DNA from: Polyangia bacterium
GTDB lineage: Bacteria; Myxococcota_A; Polyangia; Fen-1088
NCBI GenBank assembly: GCA_036268875.1
Contig: DATATI010000080.1
Coordinates: 62,001-126,000 of the forward strand
Direction of reading: 5' to 3'
DNA: 64,000 nucleotides
Shown here piece by piece: positions 34,913-42,795 of the stretch (position 1 is the first letter of the stretch; every line of letters begins with the position of its first letter). The notes under the pieces were generated by a model. It saw only the letters and a list, made by a program, of their open reading frames with translations, did not search any database and was not told the DNA's origin. The position numbers and the translations under genes were made by a program.

Positions 34913-35518
34913 ATGATCGAAAATAGATCTTTTGTCGATGTCAGCGCGATGCCCGATCTCGAGTTCGACAGCATTTACGAAGCGAGGATCAGGCGACTGT
35001 CGGCGCAACATTGGACACCGGTTCGGGTCGCGGCGCGTGCGGCGCAATTGCTGACCCGCGCTGGCGCCAGGCACATTCTTGACGTTGGCTCGGGGGTGGG
35101 GAAATTTTGCATCGTGGGTGCGTTGACAACCGATGCTCATTTCGTCGGCGTTGAGCGCCGCCTGGATCTTGTCGAGATCGCCCGCGGGGCGGCTGCCCAC
35201 CTGGGCGCGACACGGGCGGCGTTTGTTCACGATAACGTCGATGTTTTCCCTTTCACCGGCTTCGATGGGTTCTATTTGTACAATCCTTTCCACGAGCAGA
35301 TTAACCGGGAGGTGTCCCCGATAGACGGTGCGTTTCCGCGTTCCAATGCCGCCTACCGCCGTTTCATCGACAAGACGACGAAGAAGCTGTCCGCCTCGCC
35401 CTCGGCCACTGCGGTGGTGATGTTCAACGGATACGGCGGAACTTTGTCCAGGGAGTACACCTTTCGCGGGGACGAACCGGCAGGAAATGACTGGCTAGAG
35501 CTGTGGACGAAGGATTGA
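34913..35518 (+). CDS. Class I SAM-dependent methyltransferase
   Basis: A 201-residue protein with SAM motif I HILDVGSGVGKFC, the acidic strand-2 end FVGVERR, and FDGFYLYNPF in motif IV position, resembling small DOT1-like or tRNA/protein methyltransferases. ATG 34913 was chosen; a longer frame from 34790 would run through the terminator-like hairpin. The substrate is unknown. An SDR gene follows 28 bp later and may be co-transcribed. Confidence 0.75.
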   Translation: MIENRSFVDVSAMPDLEFDSIYEARIRRLSAQHWTPVRVAARAAQLLTRAGARHILDVGSGVGKFCIVGALTTDAHFVGVERRLDLVEIARGAAAHLGATRAAFVHDNVDVFPFTGFDGFYLYNPFHEQINREVSPIDGAFPRSNAAYRRFIDKTTKKLSASPSATAVVMFNGYGGTLSREYTFRGDEPAGNDWLELWTKD

Positions 35519-35546
35519 TCGCCAGCGTCGTGCTAAGGCAAGGGGC

Positions 35547-36146
35547 ATGAAAATTATCGTCGTTGGATCAGAGGGGACCATCGGGGCTGCCGTCGTACGT
35601 GCGTTGGCGGCGCGCCACGAAGTCATTGGCGTGTCACGCCACACCCAGCCGCGCGTCGACGTCGAAGACCCGCGGACCATCACCGCGCTCTTCGATGCGG
35701 TGGCTGACGTTGATGCCGTGGTGGGCTGCGCGGGCAATGCCGCCTTCAAGCCGCTGGCCCAGCTGGCGAGCGCAGATTTCGAGTATTCAATCAAGAGCAA
35801 GCTGATGGGACAGGTCGGTCTCATCCAGGCGGCGCTGGCCCGGCTGAAAGACGGCGGTTCGGTCACCGTCACGAGCGGCGACCTGGCGCGCATGCCCGCG
35901 GTCGGCAGCGGGGCGGTGTCGCTGGTCAACGCCGGGCTGGAAGGTTTCGTCCGCTTGGCGGCATTGGAAGCGCCCCGGGGCATCCGGGTCAACGTCGTCA
36001 GTCCGCCGTGGGTCAAAGAGACGCTGCTGAAGCTGAAGATGGATCCCGCCCCCGGACTTTCGGCGGCCGACGTGGCCAAGGCTTACGTCGCGGCGGTCGA
36101 GGGAAAGCACCAGGGCCAGACCCTGGAACCCGCCGCTTTTCTTTAA
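35547..36146 (+). CDS. Short-chain dehydrogenase/reductase
   Basis: A 199-residue SDR with the Rossmann motif VVGSEGTIGAAVVRAL, the NAG-like AVVGCAGNAAF and the VTSGDLARMP strand. The catalytic YxxxK is not present in its usual form (the segment reads GAVSLVNAGLEGFVRLA), as in a known branch of short atypical SDRs, so activity may differ. The C-terminus RGIRVNVVSPPWV is standard. It probably binds NADP(H). Confidence 0.82.
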   Translation: MKIIVVGSEGTIGAAVVRALAARHEVIGVSRHTQPRVDVEDPRTITALFDAVADVDAVVGCAGNAAFKPLAQLASADFEYSIKSKLMGQVGLIQAALARLKDGGSVTVTSGDLARMPAVGSGAVSLVNAGLEGFVRLAALEAPRGIRVNVVSPPWVKETLLKLKMDPAPGLSAADVAKAYVAAVEGKHQGQTLEPAAFL

Positions 36147-36275
36147 TTTCTAAGCGTCCGCCGGATAATACGTCGATTGTTTCTGCGCGCCTTTCAGGCC
36201 ACCGGACATTGACGTCCAGCCATTCGGGCCCAACATGGAGGAGGCGCCGGCGATCTTTGCGCGGCATAGGCCTTC

Positions 36276-36962
36276 GTGCTCGAAATTATTTCTCACGCTC
36301 CGGCTAGGTTGATCATCGGCTCTCTCATGGGGGGCTCTTTGGCCCTGCTGCTGGCGGCCGTTCTCGGCTGGCATGCGCTGCGGCGGCTGTTCGGTGTTCC
36401 CCGCGTGCCGCGGCCGCCGGCCACCTATGTCGCCCTGGTCATTTTGTGGGCGGCGACGGTCGCCGTCTCGGGGGCGTCGGTGGCGGTCGCTCTTTTGTTG
36501 CGCGACCACCAGGCCGTTGATGGACGTGCGCGTTTGGCCGAGCTGCGCTGCCAGGCCGTGGCCCCGGGGCGCGTCCAGATGGAGCTGACGACGCCATCAC
36601 CCCACCCCGCTGGTCAACCCGCCGGCCCAGAGCGATACGAGATCCAAGGTGACGCCTGTGTGGTGTCGGTGGTGCTGGTGGATCTGCGTTCCGGCCTCCA
36701 GATCCTGGGCCCCACGCAGCTGTCACGGATCGAGGTGGTCGGTTCGCAGACGGGCGCGCTGGCAGGAACCGGCGCAGGAGCCGTCAGACGTCGGCGCGTG
36801 AATCCAGGGTGGTTGACGCCTGGTACTTCCCAGCAAATGGCTCCCATCAACCTTCTGGTCAACGACACCCGCCAGATCTCGCTGTCTGTCCCAGCAGACG
36901 GAGAGCCCTTCTATCTCGTCGCCTCGCCGAACGGCCCCGCGCTGGAAAAGCCGAGTATCTAG
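36276..36962 (+). CDS. Hypothetical two-helix membrane protein
   Basis: A 228-residue protein starting with GTG. Hydrophobic helices are at about 12-32 (IIGSLMGGSLALLLAAVLG) and 52-76 (ALVILWAATVAVSGASVAVA), followed by a soluble domain of about 150 residues with the beta-rich segments ERYEIQGDACVVSVVLVDLR and INLLVNDTRQISLSVPADGE. No family was recognised. Its 3' end meets the broken gene on the opposite strand. Confidence 0.6.
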   Translation: MLEIISHAPARLIIGSLMGGSLALLLAAVLGWHALRRLFGVPRVPRPPATYVALVILWAATVAVSGASVAVALLLRDHQAVDGRARLAELRCQAVAPGRVQMELTTPSPHPAGQPAGPERYEIQGDACVVSVVLVDLRSGLQILGPTQLSRIEVVGSQTGALAGTGAGAVRRRRVNPGWLTPGTSQQMAPINLLVNDTRQISLSVPADGEPFYLVASPNGPALEKPSI

Positions 36963-37462
36963 ACTTCCAGTCTTCGGGTCGGGTCAGCGTGAAAACGATG
37001 TTGAAGTCGCTGAACCATTTATCCAGGTACGTCTGGAGCTCGCGCTGGCAGTCGTTCAGCGTGGGGCCGAAGTTGCACACGAACGCCAACACCGGCGTTC
37101 GCGAAAGGGACCTTTGGGTTCTTGGTTTCTGTTCGACCGGTGGTCGTGGACCTGGAGACGCCGGCGCCAACGCCACGAAGACGGCCGAGCTATCCCGAAC
37201 CGACGATCCCATCGCCGAGAAGGGTTCGCCCGTAGAGCACGGCCAAGGCAATCCCCGCGCCCAGGATCAGGGCGGCAAGGACAGCGCCTGTCCAGGAGAC
37301 GATTGCTCGCCCCCGACGGGACTTTCGCCGCGAGGATGGACCAGGAATCGGAATCACCTCGTTTGCGGCCAACGGCAAATTCGAGCCAGAAATCCTATCT
37401 CGCTCGGCCTCCAACAGACATTGGTACGCAACAGTCGACAGTGCTCGGATTCTTTCAGCCAT
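36960..37462 (-). pseudogene. Broken membrane-anchored gene of unknown function
   Basis: On the minus strand one frame begins MAERIRALSTVAYQCLLEAE and has a hydrophobic helix (GAVLAALILGAGIALAVLYG) before a stop near 37190. A second frame overlapping it continues with SSAVFVALAPASPG and then LNDCQRELQTYLDKWFSDFN and VFTLTRPEDW, after which similarity to a folded domain is lost near 36962. One frameshift would join the two into a single anchored protein. The latter segment recalls secreted metalloprotease-like proteins of myxobacteria, but this is only an impression. Confidence 0.45.
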
Positions 37463-37721
37463 CGCTTCACCTGCGGAACCAGAGTGCAAGCCCGGTACCG
37501 AGGGAAGCACGACAGAAGGTAGCAGGATTGCTCACATTCCCAGACCGCCGAATAGAACAATCGCGCAACCTTTGCGCACGCGATCCGCGTCATACGCAAA
37601 ACCGTGGGGTTTCGCTTCTTTTGACGATCCGATCCGAACGATCACTGCCGGCGCCGCAGCTCTTCCCTTATTCCCGGAAAGTGTGCCAGCGCCTGCAACA
37701 CCAGCCCGCTGAACTAGGCTC

Positions 37722-37771
37722 GGGCGCGTCCAGCTGCCAGTAGAACCGGCGCGGGCACCGCTAACGTTCCT
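37722..37771 (+). repeat. 50-bp direct repeat, copy A
   Basis: It begins GGGCGCGTCC and ends CGCTAACGTTCCT. It matches copy B at 38307-38357 with about five substitutions and one single-base insertion. The shared core GAACCGGCGCGGGCA is exact in both. Confidence 0.9.
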
Positions 37772-37896
37772 TTGAGGAGCCAGGGAGGGCCTCATTCGGA
37801 ACGGTACGTACCATGTGCGGCGAATCGTAGCCCAGTGTATTTTGGTGGCGGGTTAGAAGTCCCGGCGTCTATCAGAAACCTCCCGTTCGAATTCTC

Positions 37897-38157
37897 ATGC
37901 CTGAGCCAGTATTCGATTTCAACGCTTTCGGCGCAATGCTTGCCCTGAAGAATGTCCCGCATGTGATCCAACACTTCGCCGGGGGGATCAGCGTCATCGT
38001 AGTCGATGGCGTCGCTTTCATGTTCGACGACGCTGGTGCCCTGGCCTCGGTCGCACCGTTGGGTCGCGAGCAACCAAAAGTTCTCGCCGTCGACGAGCTG
38101 ACCGCCTGGAGGACTCCAGGCTGGCTGACTATCGTTCGAGGTGGGGCTACGTCATAA
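37897..38157 (+). CDS. Small hypothetical protein between two direct repeats
   Basis: An 86-residue acidic-hydrophobic protein (VFDFNAFGAMLALKNVPHVI, GGISVIVVDGVAFMFDDAGA, LAVDELTAWRTPGWLTIVRG). The regular alternation of hydrophobic and polar residues suggests a small folded domain rather than random translation. No clear ribosome-binding site precedes ATG 37897, and a frame of similar length exists on the other strand, so reality is uncertain. It lies between the two copies of the 50-bp repeat. Confidence 0.4.
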   Translation: MPEPVFDFNAFGAMLALKNVPHVIQHFAGGISVIVVDGVAFMFDDAGALASVAPLGREQPKVLAVDELTAWRTPGWLTIVRGGATS

Positions 38158-38489
38158 GCGTTCCTCGATTTTTTATTGCCCCGTCGAACAGTCGAGTGAC
38201 GCTGACAGAGTCGTTCAGACCTCCATCAGAAGTGACGTGTGCGAGGGGGCCGCGCAGCGCACGCCCTGAGAATCATCCACCGCAGGCCGCCGGGTGCCAC
38301 CCGGGCGGGCGCGTCCGGGTGCCCGTGGAACCGGCGCGGGCAGCGCTAACGTTTCCTCAGTAGCCTGTCGATGGACTGGCAAAACCTGGGGCGACGTCCG
38401 TCCGACATGTAGATGAGAACGTTCTCTACAAGAAACCAAGATTGTGCTTTGAACTCTTCAAGGTCGCTTCAGGCGCGTCGCGTGGGCCG
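38158..38489. other. Intergenic stretch upstream of the kinase gene
   Basis: Non-coding as far as can be seen. It has a T-rich segment near 38167-38176 (ATTTTTTATT), and repeat copy B lies within it. The promoter of the kinase operon must be here or just after copy B. Confidence 0.5.
38307..38357 (+). repeat. 50-bp direct repeat, copy B
   Basis: Same orientation as copy A at 37722-37771, 585 bp away, ending CGCTAACGTTTCCT. It sits about 130 bp upstream of the kinase start. Confidence 0.9.
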
Positions 38490-39896
38490 ATGGTGACCCC
38501 TTCCGGCCACGCCGCGCTCCTCTCGTATCTCAATGAGATAAAGCCGGGGAACATCCTTCACGGTCGGTACCTCATCGAAGAGCCTCTCGGATCAGGCGGG
38601 ATGGGCAGCGTCTATGCCGCGCGCCACGTGAAGCTGGGCACGCGACTGGCGATCAAGGTGCTGCTTCCCGAGTTGCTCAGCGACGCCGATTCGATCGGGC
38701 GATTCGGACGAGAGGCCAGAGCGGCAGCGAAAATCACCGATGAAAACGTGGTGCGCATTCTTGACGTTGGGCAACTGGACAGTGGCGCTCCCTACATGGT
38801 CATGGAGTTCCTGGAGGGACAGGACGGGGCCCACTATCTAAAGGAACACGGCCACCTTTCGATCGAGCACGTTATTGATGTGATGCTGCAATCGTGCGCG
38901 GCGCTTACCGCTGCCCATGCCATGAACATCATCCATCGGGACATCAAACCGTCGAATCTGTTCTTCGTGCCCCGCCCCGCCAGCCGACCGTTGGTCAAGA
39001 TGCTGGACTTTGGGGTGTCAAAGATTGTCTCCAAAGGCAATCAAGAGCCTTCGTCTCAAGTCACCAAGGCCGGCTCGATTTTGGGATCACCCGGATACGT
39101 CCCGCCGGAGCAATGGTTCATCACCAATAGCGCCGACAAACGATCGGACATCTGGGCGCTTGGGGTTCTCTTTTACGAATTTCTGACCGGACGGGTGCCA
39201 TTCGAGGCACCGAGCCTCCCGCTGCTGGCGACAAAAATCGCCTATGAGACGCCCACCCCGCCGCGCCAGGTGCGCGACGACATCCCTGTCGACGTCGAGA
39301 CAGTCGTGTTGCGCTGCCTGGAAAAGAGCCCGGAGAATCGATTCCAGGACGTCGCGGCCATGGCCACCGCGCTGCGATCGTGCCAGCAGAGTCACCAGGG
39401 CCTCAACGGTTCTGGCAACGATCAACCGATGCGGACGGGCATTGCGACCAGTGATCGCCGCAGCGGGTCGCTCCCGCCTTCGATTCGAACGGCCGCGGCG
39501 GCGCTGCTGGCCATTCTGTTGATCATTGGAGTCGGCTCGTTCTTCTACCGGCGTGGTCCAGTGGCGGCGCAACGAGCCGAGACTATCGTGAGCGGGCCGG
39601 CGCCCCAGACACCGGTGCGCGTCGTACCCGTTGCGCCGGGTGGGGCAGTTTCCCCCGCGCCGCCGAGCGCGTTGAGCATCGCGACTGAACCGCCGTCCCC
39701 TGCTGCGCTGGTTGCGGGGCCGAAAGTAACGCCCGCTGAGCAGCATCCGGCGCGCGCAACGGGCGGACACGCCCGCCTGGCCAGCCAGGCCCGGCGACGG
39801 GGCGGAGCGGCCGCAGACCCGAACGACCCGCGCTGTAAACCTCCCTATTACATCAACGCCCAAGGATCGCGTCTCTTCAAGGTCGAGTGCCTTTGA
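38490..39896 (+). CDS. Hanks-type Ser/Thr protein kinase, single-pass membrane
   Basis: A 468-residue kinase. Gly loop GSGGMGSVY (34-42), catalytic Lys in AIKVLL (Lys56), HRDIKPSN catalytic loop, DFG in MLDFGVSK, and an activation loop with SILGSPGYVPPEQW; it looks fully active. After about residue 320 come a basic linker, one transmembrane helix (AAAALLAILLIIGVGSFFY) and an extracytoplasmic Pro/Ala-rich tail ending in a short Cys-containing segment (DPRCKPPYYINAQ). ATG 38490 was preferred to TTG 38442. The stop overlaps the next ATG by one base. Confidence 0.9.
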   Translation: MVTPSGHAALLSYLNEIKPGNILHGRYLIEEPLGSGGMGSVYAARHVKLGTRLAIKVLLPELLSDADSIGRFGREARAAAKITDENVVRILDVGQLDSGAPYMVMEFLEGQDGAHYLKEHGHLSIEHVIDVMLQSCAALTAAHAMNIIHRDIKPSNLFFVPRPASRPLVKMLDFGVSKIVSKGNQEPSSQVTKAGSILGSPGYVPPEQWFITNSADKRSDIWALGVLFYEFLTGRVPFEAPSLPLLATKIAYETPTPPRQVRDDIPVDVETVVLRCLEKSPENRFQDVAAMATALRSCQQSHQGLNGSGNDQPMRTGIATSDRRSGSLPPSIRTAAAALLAILLIIGVGSFFYRRGPVAAQRAETIVSGPAPQTPVRVVPVAPGGAVSPAPPSALSIATEPPSPAALVAGPKVTPAEQHPARATGGHARLASQARRRGGAAADPNDPRCKPPYYINAQGSRLFKVECL

Positions 39897-40822
39897 TGAT
39901 CCGACGGTCGATACCCTTGGCTCTGTGGATCGGTGTGGCCGTCGCCGGCACAAGCATTCCATTTTCTGCGCGGGCCAATCCATCGAAGCAACAATGCGTG
40001 AACGACAACGGGGCAGCACAAGAACTGCGTCGAATCGGTCATTTTGCCGATGCAAAGATGCGCCTGGAGCGTTGCGCGGTTGAATCCTGTCCGACAATTG
40101 TCTGGGAAGATTGCACGCGACGGCTTGATGAACTCAAGATGGCGCAACCGAGTTTGGTGTTCGAGGTTCTAACTGCCTCCGGCGTGAACATCATCGCCGT
40201 TCGCGTTTACGTTGATGGGCAGTTGTTGACGGACCATCTGGATGGGACGCCGCTGAACGTCGATCCCGGACCGCACGCATTGACCTTTGATGTGCCCAAT
40301 GGCGCGGCGGTGACGGAACGCCTGCTGGTTCAAGAGGGAGAAGTCGCGCGACACGAGCGCGTCGTCATCGGCGGCGTGTTACCAACGCCGGTGGCGGCGA
40401 AAGCACCCGTTGCTTCGCAGGTGCCGCCAGTGCCGCTGGCGCCGCCGCCCGTCCAGAACCGTGGACCGGGCACGCGCCAGGTAATCGGACTGTCCGCCGC
40501 CGGTTTGGGAGTGGTGGGCGCGGTGATCGGCGCCATCTACGGCTTGAAGGCAGAGTCGGCCTGGAGCGCGGCCAAGACCGCTTGCGGCGGCGATCCCAGC
40601 CATTGTGCGGACGCCGCCAGCGCCAATACCCACCGAAGCCAGGGCCTGAGTGAAGCAACCGTTTCAACCACGGCCTTCGTCGCCGGTGCAGCGCTGATCG
40701 CTGGCGGCGCCTTCCTTTACCTCACGGGAGGCGAACGCAGCGAGAGCAAGACCAATGGCGTCGCGGTGTCCGCCGCCGTCGATGCGGGACGAGTGGGCAT
40801 CGTCCTTCTGGGAACGTTTTGA
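39896..40822 (+). CDS. Secreted PEGA-like protein of a kinase operon
   Basis: A 308-residue protein with a Sec signal ending near SARA (about residue 27), a Cys-containing helical segment (QQCVNDNGAAQELRRIGHFA), a PEGA-like beta domain (IIAVRVYVDGQLLTDHLDGT, DPGPHALTF), a Pro-rich linker, and two hydrophobic helices at about 205-225 and 260-280. This layout recurs next to myxobacterial Ser/Thr kinases. ATG overlaps the kinase stop (TGATG), so the genes are coupled. It is perhaps an envelope partner of the kinase's outer tail; that is inference. Confidence 0.78.
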   Translation: MIRRSIPLALWIGVAVAGTSIPFSARANPSKQQCVNDNGAAQELRRIGHFADAKMRLERCAVESCPTIVWEDCTRRLDELKMAQPSLVFEVLTASGVNIIAVRVYVDGQLLTDHLDGTPLNVDPGPHALTFDVPNGAAVTERLLVQEGEVARHERVVIGGVLPTPVAAKAPVASQVPPVPLAPPPVQNRGPGTRQVIGLSAAGLGVVGAVIGAIYGLKAESAWSAAKTACGGDPSHCADAASANTHRSQGLSEATVSTTAFVAGAALIAGGAFLYLTGGERSESKTNGVAVSAAVDAGRVGIVLLGTF

Positions 40823-41595
40823 TGATCCGGCGGCGGGCGGCGATCGTCTCGGTGCGATTTGCCATCGCGGCGTTGATCGCGGCGATGGGCACGTTCGGAA
40901 CCGGATGCGCCCAGGTGGTGGGCTTCACCGACATCACTGCGGCCGACGGATCGATCGAAGACGCCACCGGCGAAGACACCGCCAGCGACGGCGGCTTTTC
41001 GAACGACACCGTCGGCAACGACGCCTCCGTGAACGACAGCGGCATCGACAACGGCTTTGTGAACGCCGACGCCGGCGTCGATGCAGACAGAGCCAGCGAT
41101 GGCTCTTCCACGGACAGCGTCATCGATGGTTCTCCCAGCGATATCCAGAATGGCCCGGACGCCTCCTCGTGTTCCGGTGGCCTGTCCAACGTCCACACCG
41201 GTGATTTCCTGATCTCGTTCACGATGCAGACCGACCAGCCGGACAATTTCATCGGGCTTGTCGACCAACGAACCATCTGCGTGAACGGGCTGTTTTGGGA
41301 CGCCTGGCTGGTCGATCAACACGTTCGTCTGGAACTCTCGGAGTCCACGGACCAGAGCCGGTACGCCTCCCTCGTGAGCAAAAGCGCCCCGCTGAACGAC
41401 AACAATCCCCACGACGTGGTCATCACCCGCACCAACGGTGTGGTGACAATCGTGGTCGACGGCGCGCTGGCGGGTTCTCAAACAATGGACCAAAACCTGG
41501 GTTCGTTGCCCCCGTTGCTCATTGGCAACGGCAGGTGCCCCGGGGTGGTCGCCATCAGCCCAGCCATCACGAACGCCTGCGTTCGGCCGAACTGA
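40822..41595 (+). CDS. Lipoprotein with Asp-rich linker and LamG-like domain
   Basis: A 257-residue lipoprotein (FGTGC lipobox, Cys about 29) with a linker rich in Asp/Ser/Asn/Gly and a C-terminal beta domain of about 135 residues resembling a LamG/concanavalin fold (NVHTGDFLISFTMQTD, RTICVNGLFWDAWL, NPHDVVITRTNGVVTIVVDG, LPPLLIGNG). It is coupled to the previous gene by TGATG. The start context is nearly identical to that of 39896, as both genes begin TTTGATGATCCG followed by (A/G)CGG. Confidence 0.75.
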   Translation: MIRRRAAIVSVRFAIAALIAAMGTFGTGCAQVVGFTDITAADGSIEDATGEDTASDGGFSNDTVGNDASVNDSGIDNGFVNADAGVDADRASDGSSTDSVIDGSPSDIQNGPDASSCSGGLSNVHTGDFLISFTMQTDQPDNFIGLVDQRTICVNGLFWDAWLVDQHVRLELSESTDQSRYASLVSKSAPLNDNNPHDVVITRTNGVVTIVVDGALAGSQTMDQNLGSLPPLLIGNGRCPGVVAISPAITNACVRPN

Positions 41596-41733
41596 AGCCA
41601 ACAGCCGCCGTGCCTTGGTGGTCTTGCGGTCTTGGTCCGACTACAATGACCCTCGAGCCTGCGATTGGACCGACGCTCGAAGGATCAAAGTCGATCGCCC
41701 CATCAATTTACGACCGCTAGACCGACAATTCTG

Positions 41734-42648
41734 ATGAAGCGCGGGCGCAGCAACGCTCATGGGCAACATATGATTCCCCGGTCCGAGATGCTGGTCACTG
41801 CGTTGGCCGGAATAACGAGCCTTGGCTGCCGCAGCACAATGGACTCACTGCCGTACGACGGGTCGTCGCCAGAACCGACGCCGGTGAAGCCGCCTGCGCC
41901 CCGTGTGTCGTTGGCTGGACGGTGGGGCATCTTGCAGCAATACACCGAATCAGACGCCGTGATCCTGAATGACGGCGCCGGGGCGATCAGCGGGACGGGC
42001 TGCGCCGGCTATCTGCCGCCCGAAGGTTCAATGGCACCGAACCTAGGGGACTGTGGCCCGCTCATCGGAAGCATCGACCAGAGCCACGTGACGTTTCAAT
42101 TCCAGGTGGACTTCGACGGGGGGATCACGTTTGCCGCGGACGTGTACGCGTCCCTCGACGGCACCCGCATGGCCGGTCGATTCTTCAGCGTCCCGAAAAA
42201 GAATGCCCCCCTGGACGGCCCCGGGTGGCTCAGCGAACCCACGGCCTGGGGACGCCTCGACTCGACAGAGTCATGGTTCGCCAGGCGCGCCTGGCCTTCA
42301 GATCTCGACCAGGCTTGGACGCCGTCCGGCCCTGGCTTCGACCTCACGCTGATCGATGATCCCAAGAACGGCGACGATTTTTCCGCTATTCGCACTTATC
42401 GCATTGCTCAACTGTGGAGCGGGCTGGTCGGCGACCTGGGCGCCTTTCTGCCGAACGAGGTCGCGTTCACGCAAGCCCCGACCGGCGAAACCACCATCCT
42501 GTCGGCCGGCCCGGTGCCCGAAACCGCACCGGGTCTTCCCGTGGCCCTGAAGCTCGACCTTCAGGGCGGCGCTCTCGTGCGAGCAGAAGCATCGATGGCC
42601 TCCGGCGCGACCTACGCTTTCACGGCTGCGAAGAGAACGGCTCGATGA
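41734..42648 (+). CDS. Hypothetical lipoprotein
   Basis: A 304-residue protein with lipobox ITSLGC. If translation starts at ATG 41770 the signal peptide has the usual length (Cys20); from ATG 41734 it is 12 residues longer, so the start is uncertain. The mature part is beta-rich (SLAGRWGILQQYTE, SHVTFQFQVDFDGGITFAAD, GTRMAGRFFSVPKK) and resembles the ligand-binding or lipocalin-like domains of myxobacterial surface lipoproteins, with no catalytic motif. It lies 138 bp after the kinase operon and may or may not belong to it. Confidence 0.65.
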   Translation: MKRGRSNAHGQHMIPRSEMLVTALAGITSLGCRSTMDSLPYDGSSPEPTPVKPPAPRVSLAGRWGILQQYTESDAVILNDGAGAISGTGCAGYLPPEGSMAPNLGDCGPLIGSIDQSHVTFQFQVDFDGGITFAADVYASLDGTRMAGRFFSVPKKNAPLDGPGWLSEPTAWGRLDSTESWFARRAWPSDLDQAWTPSGPGFDLTLIDDPKNGDDFSAIRTYRIAQLWSGLVGDLGAFLPNEVAFTQAPTGETTILSAGPVPETAPGLPVALKLDLQGGALVRAEASMASGATYAFTAAKRTAR

Positions 42649-42795
42649 AGACGCTCCCGTCGAAACCGCATACAACGGCGCTCCCCCTGGTCATTTGCGC
42701 GTAGCCCGATCGGCGCCCCGGAAGCGGGAACGCTCTTCTCACGACAAGCTGCCTGCCGGAGCAACCGGCGCCGTCTGTCTACTGTGGGAGCCTCT

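Noticed and set aside
37792-38073. 93-codon minus-strand frame overlapping the 86-residue plus-strand gene
   Set aside because: No domain-like pattern. The plus-strand frame has better hydrophobic periodicity, although neither is certain.
37722-38357. Integron attC sites flanking a cassette
   Set aside because: The repeats end in CGCTAACGTT but lack paired R'/R'' core sites and the expected imperfect palindrome. No integrase is in the window.
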